DNA from: Papilionanthe hookeriana x Papilionanthe teres
Lineage: Eukaryota; Streptophyta; Magnoliopsida; Asparagales; Orchidaceae
Assembly (NCBI GenBank): GCA_022702705.1
Contig: CM040425.1
Span: 5,162,001-5,226,000 of the forward strand
Length of the DNA stretch: 64,000 bases
Reading direction: 5' to 3'
The first letter of the stretch is position 1. Every line of letters begins with the position of its first letter. The position numbers and the translations under genes were made by a program. Shown in pieces: positions 19,472 to 32,154 of the stretch. Under the pieces are notes generated by a model. The model searched no databases and was not told where the DNA came from. It saw only the letters and a list, made by a program, of their open reading frames with translations.

Positions 19472-20546
19472 CTACCCACGGATAGGAGGCGCCGTAACGG
19501 GTGGTGTCATAAGATATCGTTTAATATCTTTGAAGGCCTGTTGGCATTTCTCTTCCCAAATAAATTTGACATCCTTTTTAATTAGAACCGAGAAAGGCCG
19601 ACACCTCCCCAACATATTAGATATTAAGCGTCTTAGGTATGCCAGATTTCCTTGAAAAGAGCATAGCTGTTTCAAAGTTTTAGGTGAAGGCATTTCTAAG
19701 AGGGCTTTAATCTTCTCGCAGGTCAATTTCGATTCCCCGATGACGGACAACGAACCCTAAAAATTTCCCAGAGGTAACGCCGAAGACGCATTTTAAGGGA
19801 TTCATTTTAAGATTGTATTATCGTAATCGTTTGAACACAATCCTTAAATCACATAGGTGATCTCCCTTTACATCGCTTTTGATGACCAAATTGTCCATGT
19901 AGCATTCCACTTGGTTATGGATGAGGTCATCAAAGATTCTTGTCATTGCCCGCTGGTAGGTTGCACCGGCGTTCTTCAGGCCGAATGACATTACAGTGTA
20001 GCAGTAAATTTCAATCGGCGTTATGAAAGCTGTAAGTGTTGCATCTTTTGTAGCCATCTTGATTTGATTGTATCTCAAAGATCCATCCATAAAAGATAAG
20101 ATTTCATGTGACGACGAAATGTCCACCATTAATTCAGCTATCGGTAACAGGAATTCGTCTTTTGGACATACTTTGTTTAAATCTCTGAAGTTGGCGCATA
20201 GCCGAATATGTCCATTTTTCTTCTTAACTGGTACGACAATGGCTAACCATGTCGGATACTGCTCTTCTTTGATGAAATTAGCGTCTATTAATTTCTTTTT
20301 TTCTGCTGTAACCTGTTGTTCTATATCAAGACGCATTCTTCGAGGTGCTTGCTTTACTGATGTCATATTTTTATCCACCCTTAGGCGGTGTACTGCGACC
20401 TCTAGGGATAGTCCTGGCATTTCGTCGTAACTCCAAGCAAAGCAATCTTTGTATTCCATCAATAATTTGACCAAGTTTGTAACCTCTTCTTCGTTGAGTA
20501 GAGAACTTATGAAAGTTGTTCGAGGTTGCTCCTTAGTCTTTAACAT
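19472..20546 (-). pseudogene. pol (RT): T2 reverse transcriptase, degenerate
   Basis: The frame 20546-19818 (242 codons) contains DCFAWSYDEMPGL, YPTWLAIVVPVKKKNGHIRL, FRDLNKVCPKDEFLLPI, LSFMDGSLRYNQIKM (motif A Asp kept), MSFGLKNAGATYQRAM and CYMDNLVIK. The YVDD box reads YMDN, so the second catalytic Asp is lost. A frame change near 19815 leads to the 92-codon frame 19750-19472 with the thumb and connection region (KALLEMPSPKTLKQL, LRRLISNMLG, KKDVKFIWEEKC). Non-functional. Confidence 0.9.
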
Positions 20547-21515
20547 ATAGTGATTTCTTTAAGTTCATCCATCGTTTTCTTAATTTATTCTTCAAAGTCT
20601 AGCGGAGCATTGTCGGTTGTAAGATCTTAAAAATCTTCTTGTATGTTGAAGCAAATTTCGTCTGACTGGCTAGTAACAACCATGCAAAATCCTGAATTAT
20701 CGACTGGTCCTAATGTTCCAAATCCGAGACCCTCTTTTTGAACTGAGTTTCTATCTTTTTGTATTCCATAATTTTTTAAAAAGTTGTAGCTTATCTTTTG
20801 GCATTTTTTTTGGTATACGTCCTTGTTGAATTAAATTTTGTACACAATGCGAAAAGTAACCGAAAGGTAATTCCATTAATTCATTATCATTTTCCTCCAG
20901 GTTTACAACAGGTGTAGAGGTAGAGGAAGAAGCTCTCTAGAACTTGATCGGTTTGATCGCATCATTATGAACTTCCTTGATCTCCAGACCCTTAACCTTT
21001 TGAGAATTGATCGGAGTTAAGGTTATGGCTTGAACATAATGGTTGATTTGATCATACATTGACTCGTATTCACTTTTTATTGTTGTATCTTCCAAAGTGA
21101 TCTCGAACTGAGGTTTCTTCTGGTTGATTATCATCATTTCTTTTTCCTCTTTGGAGCTTCTTTCTGAGTCGGTGTTGATTGTTGGCTTCATCCGTCCAAC
21201 AAGCTGGTAAGTTCTTCCTCGTCCACGTCCCCGGCCTCGACCTCAGATGCGTGAGCTAGAAGAACCTCCTCCGCCCCATGGTAAAGTGATGGTGGGAGAT
21301 TGTTGATGCAGAGTAACACGGTTATGTTCTTGCGGCTTTTTCGGGTCTGTGATTTTATTTGTCACAACATCTCTGGAGAAGACTATCTTCTTTGGCAGAG
21401 CCTAGTAGGCAGCGTTCTCGTGGATGCCTATTTAATGTATCGAGAATGGCTGTTGATCCTCCTTGATGCAATTTTCTTGTCCATTTTTGTAGTATTTGAT
21501 GCACTGATGTAGAGA
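20547..21515 (-). pseudogene. T2 protease-RT linker with RG box
   Basis: Broken frames. Recognisable parts are the RG run GRGRGRGRGR near 21205-21245 (one stop before it), PTINTDSERSSKEEKEMM, YDQINHYVQAITLTPI and KGLEIKEVHNDAIKPIKF (21191-20937), matching T1 1907-2566. The 20760-20930 part corresponds to ELPFEWNTPCVQNLIQRG of T1. Confidence 0.65.
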
Positions 21516-21795
21516 TTATTGAACCATGTTATACTCGTGAAGCCACAGTCGACCAAGTAGAGTGTTGAATAAAGTTTCAGTGTCGATAATATGGAATTTT
21601 GCGGTTGTTACTAGATCTCCAACCTTCATCTGTAGCGTAATCGATCCCAAGGCTCTTTCTCCTTTCTGATTGAAGCCACTTAGCATCATCTTATCCGTAG
21701 AAATTTCTCGAGCGTCAATGTCCAAGTATGCTAATGTCCGTAAACTCATTATATTGAGAGAAGCACATGGATCAACTAGAATTGCGAGAAACCTT
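21516..21795 (-). pseudogene. pro: T2 protease, C-terminal part after the solo LTR
   Basis: From the LTR A border the minus strand reads FLAILVDPCASLNIM, LRTLAYLDIDAREIS, FNQKGERALGSITLQMKVGDL and ETLFNTLLGRLWLHEYNMVQ. The active-site triad is D-P-C, not D-P-G, so the enzyme would be impaired. The N-terminal part lies on the far side of the solo LTR (29289-29350, VNIGKYVL), and the two halves join at the TLSA position of the T1 protease. Confidence 0.8.
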
Positions 21796-23999
21796 CGTCG
21801 GCATATTTTTTAGATTTTAAATTTAATTTAAATATATATATAATTTAGAATGTAGTATTTGATTTTATAAAATAGTTTTAAGTTTGAAAATTTTAAGATA
21901 TGAAATCAAACCGATCTCACATCCCAAATAGTTTATATAAACGAGCACCGCATCCTGAGCCGTGTTTATATCCCGAAGAATAGACACACTTGCTTGATGA
22001 TGGGGCTCGATTAAATAAGCTAGAAGATTTGTGACATCCGTTTGGTCTACGAACCAATTTTATAAGCCGATAGAGTTCCCAGCTTAATATAAAGGAATTA
22101 AGCGAGTTTATATTACCGGGTTCTTAAAGTTTCACTATAAAGGCGAGCCACTATAGTTAATTACATCTTAAATGACGGGAATCATTTAAGAAAACTCTCG
22201 ATAATGATCGAGTGGTTTCTTTATCAAGAATTTCAAAGTTTAAGGTTTTCAAAGGATTGAATTTTTGAAATTTCAATAGGGATTAGCTCGAATTTGGAAC
22301 AATCTATTTTAGGAGTCCAAAGGAAGAGAAGTAGAAGAAGTTGAGTATCAAAGAAGAATCTTGGCAACTTCTCAAACTATCCTATTGTTTTGCTTCAATT
22401 TGGGAGTTTATTTAATGTTGCAATCCTGCTAATTTTAATTAATTAGGTCTTATACTCATATAATATAATAATACGAATAGCCTCGAAGATATGAGGGTTT
22501 ATGTCATACCAAACGACTACCACGGAGTCCTAAACCGGTTAGGACTTAATTTGCATAACATGATTATGCAAATGCCTAAGGAAAAGTTAAGGATTTATGT
22601 TGCACTAGGCAAACTACCTTGAAGTCCTATGGCTTGGTTATTTAATTCTAACGAAAGTTTCGTTGAAGTAGACCCGAGTTTTGCTGATGACGATGGTCGT
22701 GCTGCCCACCATGCTCCAAGCTCTTTGTTCTTTGCAGAGGTTTAGTTTTAGAATTCATAAATCGGGAGATGAGAGAAGTGTTTTGGTTTAGAGAAAATCT
22801 TAAAATCCAAGTTTTTTAATATTTTAATTAAAACAAATCTTAAAGTTGTTTAAACGAACCGATTAAGATCCCACGGTTCCGTCATCCCAGCACTAGTTAT
22901 TTTCATCGAATTCACTTAGTCCGGATGAATTTGCTAAACTCAATTGAATGAGTTCCACACTTTCATTTAGACCAGTAGGAAATCCCGTTAGCAACACGTG
23001 GGTTACATCATCGAGAGTATTCCGGATCATTCAACGAGACGTTTTAATTTAGTTATAGTTGTAGTTTTGTTGTTCGTTTGTGATTAAATTTTGAGTTGTT
23101 TTATATTTTGGAATGTTGTGGCGGTGGATTTTATCTTGTGGTGACTTCTAATTTAGTTTTGGTTTCGGTTCGGGGACTATCCTAAGGTTTTGGTTTTCAT
23201 GCAATGATCTTATTTAACATGCGAAAAAGTAAAGTACAGTGCATGTAAGTAAATTGCAACAAAGTACATTGCAATAAAATAAAAGCGTACCTGGAGGGTC
23301 TTCTCGTCATCCCGAGCTGCACTTAAAACACATGTTAAGACATTTAAATATTTCGACAAATACCTAGGTAAAGCTAAGGGAAGAGTTTTGGTTGTCTACC
23401 AAATTCCTAACCCTATTGCTAGTCATCTCCTATGACGTCTAGGTTGTTGGTTTGGTTTAAGGACGATTTTCTTCATCAAAGAACAATTAAATTCAATTGT
23501 TCTTCTAAAACATCCCGTCATATTGAGGAAGTTCTTAGGACTAGTCATAAACATCTTTTAAATACTTCTGGGATTATTTTGAGTCCAAGTAAATTTAGTT
23601 GCTCATGTGAATTAATCATCCAGGAGTTTAGTTAAGCTTTGTCTCTTGCTCAGTGAACCTGGATATTTGATTACCTGATGAATGAAGTGACATCTCACTT
23701 AATACTCTATTTAAGGGTTATAATAATTAAAGCCTTTAAGGGCAAGTTGGGTTGTTGAGAATTTTAATCATTCTTAATTTAAAGTTTGAGTTAATGATTT
23801 AAAGTGATTTAATTTAATTATGAGGTTTTAATTAATAATCTTAGGTTTGGAATAGTGTTCAAGTTATTTTAGATTTAATTTAATTCTTTACACTTTCAAT
23901 TATCTTAGTATTTCAGATTAACGTTTATGTTTTAAATTTACTTAGATAGAAAGAGGTGTTGAAATTATTGATATATTTTGATTTAACTCTTAATGACTT

Positions 24000-24320
24000 C
24001 ATTTAGGTTTGTTGTTAAGTGATTTTAATTTAATTTAATTTAATTTAATTTGATTTAATTTAATTTAATTTAATTTAATTTAATTTAATTTAATTTTAAT
24101 TTATTTTTAATTTAATTTTAATTTAAATTATATTAATTTAATTTAATTTTAGTTTTAATTTAATTTTAGTTTTAATTTAATTTTAGTTTCAATATTTTTA
24201 ATTTAATTTAATTTAATTGTTAAGGTGTTAATTTAATTTAATTTAAACTTTGACTTGACTTAATTTAATTTAATTTAATTTAACTCCAAGATTTTAAATT
24301 TAATTTTAATTATTGGAACA
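24000..24320. repeat. (AATTT)n microsatellite in LTR A
   Basis: A long run of AATTT pentamers, nearly perfect at 24025-24095 and degenerate to about 24300. LTR C has the matching tract at 57190-57450 on the other strand; LTR B lacks a long tract at the equivalent position (40130-40350). Confidence 0.85.
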
Positions 24321-26483
24321 TTTGACATTTTAAGCATTAATTCATTTAAGGGTTATATTCCTTTAATTTTTAATTTATTTAATTTGGATTATTATTTTAA
24401 TTTTTAATTAAGAACTAAACATTATTGAAGTGACTTATTTAGGGATTTTTAAATTAAAGAATAAATATCCTCTTAATATTATCCCTATTTTAATAATCCA
24501 AATTTTAAATATATTCTTTCCAAAATTTAAATTATTTAATTAATTAGAGTTTCATTTTGTTATTTTCAAAGTGTTTAATAGGTTTCTACCCTTTTAATTT
24601 CCCTAAGTTTCAATCATCCAAGAGAAAGTTAAAATCAAATATTTTACCCTCCATTTTGATTAAACCTAAAGTTTTAATTAATGATTAAAATTCTTTAATT
24701 ACCTTTATGCCCTTTTAGGCTTATTTATTTCATAACTCACTAAATTGAGCTCAAATGAATTTAAAATTTTTATGTCACCTCACTCACATGTCAATTAAGA
24801 CATTTTAATTTATTTATATATTTATTTTTAGTAAAAAATATGGGTTTTCAAAGAAAATTCAACAACATGACCAATGTAAAGTTTCTGTCCTTCAGAAAAT
24901 TATGGGACATTGCTAATGACCAGAGAACCACTTCGACCAATTTTTCTGATTTTTTGAATTATATTTTATTTATTATAATTATTTTGAGTTTTAGAGTATT
25001 AATTAATTTTACAATAAAATAAAAATTGAAAAATAGATTTTATATTTTTCTTAAATTTCCCTGACCTCAAGGAGTCCAGAGAAAATAATTTTATAATTTT
25101 ATGATTTTTCTTTGATTTATTAGAATTATTTTAGTGAAAAAGGTTGAAAATTCATTTTTTAATATTAAAAATTACATTAAGCCTTTAAAATTCAATATCT
25201 TATCTTAGGGACTTAGGAAAAATATTTGGTTTGTTCCTAAGTGATTAGAAGTCAAAATGTGACATTTTTATGATTTTTAATATTTTTTTGATTTTTATTT
25301 TGTTTTTAATTATTAAAATATTAAAATATTGTGAAAAATCAACGTTTTTAGAAAATTCCAATTTTAATTTTCCTGAACTCCCTTGATATCAAAGAAGCTC
25401 CAAAACCATTTTTGTGAATTTTTGAAAAGTATGTTTGGAGTTATGAATTTTTAAAGTTCCATTTTGCTTATGAGGCTTAATCAATCCATTTGGTGGGGTT
25501 AATCAAGTCCAATTGATTTCAAAATTTTATGTATGGTTCCTTTGACCCTAAAGAGCAATGGAGAATTGTTTTCAAGTAATTTGGTGTGTGGTTAACCCTA
25601 ATTAATTCAAATTCAATTTTGGAAGTTTAGGCCAATTAAGGTTATTATGAATGAATTAACTCAAAATATATTTTTCATAGGGTCCCCTGGTCCTAAGAAA
25701 CACCACCAAATTTTCTTAGAATTTATTTTACAACATGCTAATTATTGGAATTAAAATACCTAAAACAGTTACATGAACTTGAAAAATCAATAACTTTTTA
25801 CAGAGATGGCCTCTGACCTTGAAAAATTCAGGGAATGTTCCCAAGATCAGAGGCTTCAAAAGCCCTATGGTCTCATGCCATGGTGAATTGTCTATGCAAA
25901 TGGAGAATCAAAACATTGGAAATAGTAAATAAATTATTAAAAATAAAATACTCATCCAATTAACTTGATTTCTTTTCCACATTATTCTCCTCTATTCACT
26001 GAGCAAGATGATATTTTTATTTTATTTTTGTGATTTTTCTATGTAAAGAAATGAATTTTTGAAGTTCTGGTATTTAAATAAATCCAAAAAAATCCTAATT
26101 TTCTACTTATCCTACTCGGTGCCGCGTCATCCTCGTTCGGATCGAAAGCCCACGCGTCTCTCCGTGATTAGACGTCGCCATCTGAGTCAGCGCTACGGGG
26201 GCCCGCCATTCACGTACCATTACACTGTCTGGCTTGATCTAGACCGTCCGCTCGATATTCGCGCGATCCAACGGCGCCTGGTTATCGTCTCCGAGTGGTG
26301 TGCACCCGTGACCATCCACACTAAAACCTTAAGATCTCACTCGATTCTCCATGGATTTTTGCGTTCCTATACTCTATCGATTCGTCTTGAAGAGACGAAC
26401 ACATCTATACGGTTAAGGTGCATGGAAATCAACTCAAACTAAATGGAGAATCTCCAGGAGCTCAGGAGGAAGAGTGAAATCAT

Positions 26484-26916
26484 ACCTTTGCTCAGAGAAG
26501 TGAAGCTTCGATCTGAGGGTTGTGTCACCTTCGATTGAGTCCAAGCAAGCTCCAGATGAAGTCTCTTGCTCCAGGGAAATGCTGAGTACAAAAGTGACCA
26601 AGGCCGATCACAAAGCTTCGAGGCTGGAAGCAATGGCTGGCTCGGTGAGGGGGCTTTTGCTGGGGAACTTCTCCTCTTGGTCTGGTGAAGGTGTAGGGTC
26701 AATCAATTTGAAGATTGGCTCACTGTGGTGAAGTGTCATGGTTTTGGGCTTGAATTTCAAATCCAAAATTGGACTCACAGAGAGGGTTTTAGGGCTGGAT
26801 TTCAGTGAGGATCAACTTCTCTATGTCTGGTGAGGGATCTGGAGTGATTTTGGTAGAGTTTTGGTAAGGTTTGGTTCAACACCTCCTTTGGCCAGGAGGG
26901 TGGTGGGTTTAAATAG
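26484..26916 (-). promoter_or_regulatory. LTR A promoter: TATA, leader and splice donor
   Basis: On the minus strand CTATTTAAA (26916-26908) is followed by a CT/CA-rich leader of about 420 bases ending AAAG|GTATGAT, with the donor GT at 26485-26484. The same TATA-leader-donor order and spacing is found in LTR C (54645-54653, donor 55072) and LTR B (about 43003-42994, donor 42576-42575). Confidence 0.5.
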
Positions 26917-29288
26917 ACATGGCTGGAGGGCTTCCCAGGGGGGTTTGATGCTTGGGATCAGCTGCTTAGGGGAGGAGAAGAAGAGCTCCAGAGGCCATTG
27001 GGGTTGGGACAGCTTAGCAAGGAAGAATTGAAAATTTTGGCTCACCTGGAGCTCTCGGCCATGGCGTTTTCCAGCGACCCAGGTGGCTGCCCGGCAGGTT
27101 TAGGTCACCATCTGGCTCAGGGAGGTCAGGGCTTGATGTTTGTAAGCTTAATTAGCTGTTGCCATGTGTAAAGAGGTTTGATTTAAGTGGAATGGGGGAG
27201 AGTGTATTTTGGGCTCATTTTGGTCCAAAGCATGGTTTAGGCTAGGTGCACCTCCCCAAGGCTTGACTTTGGGCTGGGAGGAATCATTTGGGTCAACCAA
27301 GAGAGAGTGGTGAGGTCTCTTTCCATGGTGAGGTGGCTAAGCTTGATTTAGAGTGTGACATGAGTATGGTTAAAAGGCTTAATGAAGGATTAAGAAAGAG
27401 GTCCCCTCCATTTTCCATAAATGACATGGTGAGGTGTAAAGTGACTCCCATGGCTTGCATATGGTTTACGCATGGCTTCATGGCTTCATTTGGCTTGGGA
27501 AAAGATTTAGTCAAATTCATGAAAGGGTATTTTATGAATTTTAGCATTTTTGTGGGAATTTGGATAAAGCCTAATTTGGAATGATTTAATCATAGGTTTT
27601 AAACTTTAGGGAGTGATTTTATCAAGTGGATGATGAGAAAAAATTGTCACGTGGGCTTTGGATGAATTTTTGGGCTTTTGGGTTTGGTGGAAGTGGGCTT
27701 TTTAAAAGGCTTAATTGGGTGGGCCTTTATATTTCAAAATGGACTTTTGGATGAAGAATTTTGTAAAAGACCATGCCAAATAAATGTTGGGTTTAGTTTA
27801 GGGATGTTTCATGAATGGTTTGGAATCAATTTGGTGTGATTTGGAGTAGAATTGGGTTGAATTTGGGATTTTTTGGTAAAGGGGCTAAGGTGGGCATAAT
27901 TGGGCTAACTTGGGCTAAGGTTGGGCTAAGGTTGAATTTGGTGTAAAATTAATGTTGAAAAATGTTTATGGGAGTGTTACAAAGAGTTTTCAACTTTGGT
28001 TGGGCTCTAATTTTGGGATTTGGGCCCATTTGGGTTAGGTTTGGGCTTACGTCAATTTAAGAGATTTTGGTTTTGGGTTAGGTTTGGGTGGAGTTTAGGT
28101 TCAAATTTGGGTCAAATCAAGTTAGTGTTTTGTTTATGGGGATGTTAGGAAGGCTTTAGAAAAGGTTTGGGGCCAATTGGGGTTGAGTTGGGTTGGTTTG
28201 GGCTAGGTTTAGGTCAAGGGCCAAAATTAGGCCTTTAGGCTTCAAATTGAAATTGGGCCCAAATGTCAATCAAATTGGACTTCGATTTGGTCTAAATTGA
28301 TATTGGGGATATTGAATTGAAGTTTAGAATTGAATTGGACCAAAATTGAGGTCAATTGGGGTGGTTTGGTTTGACGTTGGGTTCACTTGGGTTAAAAAAT
28401 GGGTCAAATTGGGGGTTTTAGTAAAAGTGGGGTAAATTGGCAAAATTGGCCCATAGTGTAGTTGATCAAAATGAAATTAGGAATATTTGGGATTTTCTGG
28501 AATTTTCTGGGAATTTTTAGAATTTTTTGGATTTTTGGGGTAAAAGGGTATTTTGGTAATTTGAGGGGGTTTAGGGGTATTTTTGGAAATTTTGGTATTT
28601 TTGGCCAAAGATGGTCAATTTGAGTGGTGGGAAGTGTTAAGGATTAATTTTGAGGGATCTTGGGTAATTTAGGTAGTTTTGTAAATTTTGGGTCATTTCA
28701 AGGGTATTTGGTAGGTTTGGTGGGTCCGGGGCCCCGGGGGTCAAAAACTGAAATTTTGAAAAAAGGAAGATTGATCAAGTGTGAGTGAAATGGAATCACT
28801 TTGGTTGAGCGATGAAGCCATATCAAGCCCATATGAGCCATGAGTGGACTCATTTGAGGCATTCACTATGTTGTTCCTAACCCTCTTAGCCAGGGGCTTA
28901 GGGGTTAAGGACCATCCATATGAATTACCTACATGAGTCGGGAAGTCAAGTTGGGTGAGAGTGTGGTTTTAGGACTTGGAATGTGTGTGAGAGTGTAGTG
29001 TATGTGCAAGTCAACCCTCACCAGACCAAGCCATTCAGGGTATTCCTAAGGCCAAAAAGTCTTATAGGGAACTCATCCTTTAAACCTCCACATTTGATTT
29101 CAACCCTCTAGGTGATTAGGGGTCTACAATCAAGCTTGTGGGGTTTGCAGGGAGTTAAGAAGTAGTTTGAATTTCTAAATGGTGGGTTCCATTTCTAGTC
29201 CTCTAAGATTAGTCAAATGAAAAGCCTAAGGCTAGATCCTAAGTACTAAAGAGAGAAGCAAAAGACCTCACCAAAATTGAGGTCAACA

Positions 29289-29947
29289 AGCACGTACTTG
29301 CCGATGTTGACGGAAACGTAGAGTGGTAGGTTGTGATCGGTTGTACCAAGTAGTAAGTCGTCGTCGGTGAAGGTCACACCGGGCTGTTCTCCCAAAGCAC
29401 AAAATCCATCAGAGGATGAGCTGACCAAGTGAGTTAAGCATATTTCTGGGTCGAGCAAAGCTCTTACCAAATTTTCTCTCATCTTCTTGAACAGGATCAG
29501 AGCGTCGTAGATGCTTAGCTTGGCCGGCAACTTCATAAGATGTGCTAGTACATTGTAATCCACTTAATTTGGGTTTTTGCTTTCTTCTCGAACTTGTATC
29601 TCTTCCGCTGCTAGAGGCGGTTGCTCTTGAGTAATAACTTGTTTTCCCTTATCTGTTGGCAATGTTTTTGGAGGTAGTACTTTTCCACTTCTGAGGTTCA
29701 CCTCTATAATTTCCTCCTCTATTGGACCCAGGGGCTCTTCTGGTATTGTAATCGGTTCTTCTTGTGTTAACTTTGTGTCTAAACAATCTAGGTTGGTCGG
29801 AGTTCCTTTGCATTCGAGGATTGGTTCCTCGTCCTCTGAAGGTTCGTAGCTGTTACTGTCGATGTTTTTCTCTTTGTTAACCAAAATCAAAAAAAAATTA
29901 TATTCAAAAGAACCCGGAAGGGCGCAGACATAATGGTACATTGTCAA
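29289..29947 (-). pseudogene. T2 gag-protease linker and protease N-terminus
   Basis: Frame 29947-29564 is acidic (EPSEDEEPILECKGTP, EEEIIEVNLRSGKVLPP). After a stop at 29566-29564 the next frame opens with MDYNVLAHLMKLPAKLSIYD and runs through FTDDDLLLGTTDHNLPLYVS to VNIGKYVL, where solo LTR A begins. It corresponds to T1 1089-1580. The protease active site lies beyond the LTR at 21760. Confidence 0.75.
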
Positions 29948-30272
29948 GGGTTTGAGGGATTTGACCCCCGAATCTGAACAACCAATCTAATCGGGGCAGC
30001 CTCTATCCTACCCTTCACGCTATCGTCCTTAGTTCCTCACACGATATCCTTCTTCTTTGGTTTCAGTCGTCGTGAAGACTCCCCTGTCTCGGTCTTTGTC
30101 TTTGGCTGTTCTGGTGGAGAAATCTAAATGACAACTTGCTTCGGGTATGATCGAATCTGATCCAAAGTTCTCTTGAGGTCGTCCCAGGTCGTACTCCGTC
30201 CTCCTTCTCTAGTGTAGGATCTAGCTGATAGAGTGGCTGAAATCATATTTATAGAACCTCTTGCAGGTTCTT
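29948..30272 (-). other. T2 gag-protease spacer, frame lost
   Basis: This corresponds to T1 480-760 (from NVIAT to PRMVVSDSGEKS). Traces remain on the minus strand, but no open frame of more than 60 codons survives. Confidence 0.5.
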
Positions 30273-31318
30273 TTAAATATTCTTTTGGGATCGTGATATT
30301 CCCCTCTTGATAGTTCTTCTCAAGCCAATCCTTGAAGACGAAGCATCATCTATTGTGTGCCCGAGTAGTCTGTGATACAGACAGTAGTTGGGTTCATTAC
30401 TCTTACCAACTTCTTCTGGTTTCTTGCGCTCTGGCAGTTTGAACTCGGACTTCTTCATTAAGCTCCGGAACATCTTCGCCACGGAGTCATCTTTAAAGGA
30501 GTAATTTTTGTTCAGTCGCTCTGTTATCGTTTGGCATGGATATGCTCTTGGTTGTCCCTGCTGGGAAGACTGCTGTGGACGGGGTTGACCGTACTGCTGA
30601 GGTTGGATGTATAATGAAGGATGTTGGATGTACTGCTGGTTGTACTGAGGAGACGGCTGACTGTATGGCTGAATGTACTGAGAAGATGGCTGACTGTATG
30701 GCTGATTGTACTGAGAAGACGGTTCTATCTGAATCCTCATTGGCTGCCTACCTTTGTCAACTGTCGCTACCATACCTGACTTTTTCTCAAAATCCTTGAC
30801 CAGTCTTGACTTCTCTGTTTTCTCTATAGGTTCCATGTGCTTGAGTTCCTCTGAAGACTGCTCGCCTTACTGAGTAGCTTCTCGAAGGATTTAATGGTCA
30901 AACCTTTGAGCATGATGGCCACCTGACCATGGATACTTTTGAGGAGTATCTCGATCGCGTGCTGCTCCTGTGGTTGAGGTTCACATATCATGCTCAGGTT
31001 TCTCCATCTGAGAATGTAGTCAACCAAGGACTTGTGGGGCTTCTGTCGCTCTACTATGAGATCTCCAATGGTGATGTGGTGTTGCGCGCCGGTAAATCTT
31101 TTGACGAACAAGCTCTCCATTTCTGCAAACGTCTTCACCGATCCGTTGGGAAGTTCTGCGTACCAATCAAAGGCTATCCCTGACAGACTGCTGACGAACT
31201 GTCTGAAAAGCAGTGCTTCACTCCCTCGGTGTTGCAAAAACTAGCCCTGAAGTGAGCGATGTGTTGACGAGGGTTTCCGGTGCCATCGAACGTTTTGAAG
31301 GTTGGTGGTACAGCTTTC
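30273..31318 (-). pseudogene. gag: T2 gag (capsid domain and Gln/Pro-rich tail)
   Basis: From the truncation at 31318 the minus strand reads KTFDGTGNPRQHIAHF, then frame 31237-30824 with RQFVSSLSGIAFDWYAELPN, GSVKTFAEMESLFVKRF and DLIVERQKPHKSLVDYILRW, the retrotransposon gag (capsid) domain. A frame change near 30830 leads to 30836-30273, with a Gln/Ser/Pro/Tyr-rich tail of repeated SQYxQPYSQPS units and a zinc-knuckle remnant CLYHRLLGHTIDDA, whose last Cys is replaced by Ala after a frameshift. The N-terminal part of gag is missing. Confidence 0.88.
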
Positions 31319-31359
31319 TTATTTTCCTTTTTAATACATACATACTTTCTTGTTTCAGT

Positions 31360-31940
31360 CTGCCTACAAAAGGTTAAAAGAATATTAGAAAAATTGGTAA
31401 ATCCTAAAAGGACTGATTGGTATGCTAGACTTGATAATTCGTTATGGGCCTATAGGACTGCTTATAAAACACATAAAGAAATGACACCATATATGCTCAT
31501 TTACAGAAAAGCGTGTCACTTGCTAGTTGAGTTGGAACTTATTGGGCAATTGAAGAGTTAATTATAAATTTGAAGATGTTGGAGAGAAGCAATTTTTGCA
31601 ATTAAATGAGAATGATGAATTAAGAAATGAAGCTTATGAGAATGCCAAAATTTATAAAGAGAAAATAAAGTTTAGGCATGATCAGAAAATTCTGAAAATG
31701 CATTTTAAGCCTAGGCAAAAAGTATTGCTTTATAATTCACAATCGAAATCTTTTCCCGGAAAACTTAAATCCAGGTGGCTAAGATCATTGATTGTTGTAA
31801 GAGTATATCCATTTGGAGCTATTGATATTGACGATCCAAAAACTGGGAGAGTGATTAAGGTAAATGAACACAGATTGAAAGCTTACATAAGTGGAGAGGG
31901 ACTTGCATTTGAAGAGATTCTAATGTTGGGTCAACCCTGA
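31360..31940 (+). pseudogene. pol (IN): Athila-type integrase, C-terminal part
   Basis: Frame 31280-31561 contains VKRILEKLVNPKRTDWYARL, LDNSLWAYRTAYKTHKEMTP and ACHLLVELE, typical Athila/Ty3 integrase after the DDE core. After a stop at 31559-31561, frame 31596-31940 continues with NENDELRNEAYENAKIYKEK, KPRQKVLLYNSQSKSFPGKL and GAIDIDDPKTGRVIKVNEHR, a GPY/F-type C-terminus. The zinc finger and catalytic core are absent. Confidence 0.85.
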
Positions 31941-32154
31941 TCAAAACATTGGTTATGTCGGGTTGACAACGTTAAACGAAACACTTTGTGGGAGGCAACT
32001 GATAGTTATAGATGTGATTTGGATTTGGAGTTTTGTTGAGATGATTTTTATATAGTGATTATGAGTGTTATACAAATTTTTTGGCACATAACATTATTAT
32101 ATTAAAGGATTTGAAGAGTGGAAGAAAGAAATTCAAGAATTGAAAATATTGGTT
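31941..32154 (+). other. Non-coding spacer after Athila integrase
   Basis: AT-rich; no ORF or repeat is visible. Confidence 0.4.

Larger units (their letters stand above)
21796..29288 (-). repeat. Tat solo LTR A (about 7.5 kb) inside T2
   Basis: The ends are TGTTGACCTCAATTTTGG (29288 side) and GCCGACG (21796 side), the same termini as LTR C apart from one base at the 3' end. It has no gag-pol, no second copy of its own ends and no ORF with homology. Internal landmarks in sense order: C-rich (minus-strand) U3 (28720-27640), TATA-like CTATTTAAA (26908-26916), a leader, AAG|GTATGAT donor (26484-26485), an AT-rich part with an AATTT microsatellite (24300-24000), and a terminal part. It interrupts the T2 protease and is sense to T2. 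I find no clear target duplication (AGCAC on one side, ACCTT on the other). Confidence 0.75.
16469..31318 (-). mobile_element. Tat/Ogre-type retrotransposon T2 (split by solo LTR A)
   Basis: On the minus strand the order is gag (31318-30273), linker (29947-29289), [solo LTR A], protease rest (21795-21516), RG linker, RT (20546-19472), two RNase H domains, integrase (about 18560-17257) and a third ORF (17012-16469). Both ends are truncated: the 5' end meets an Athila-type integrase at about 31318, and the 3' end meets LTR copy P at 16468. Numerous stops and frameshifts are present. It is related to T1 and T3, but its third ORF differs after the N-terminal region. Confidence 0.88.

Noticed and set aside
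20068..20430. Plus-strand 120-codon frame over the T2 reverse transcriptase
   Set aside because: It is the antisense shadow of the RT frame; no domain is recognisable in it.
26059..26731. Frames of 69-127 codons in the GC-rich part of LTR A
   Set aside because: Not conserved in frame or length in B and C; the region is the LTR leader.
21796..29288. Long LTR units read in the opposite orientation (starting TGTCGGCA)
   Set aside because: Both ends are TG..CA compatible, but the TATA-leader-donor order, the polypurine tract before LTR B and the collinearity with T1 and T3 support TGTTGAC as the 5' end.
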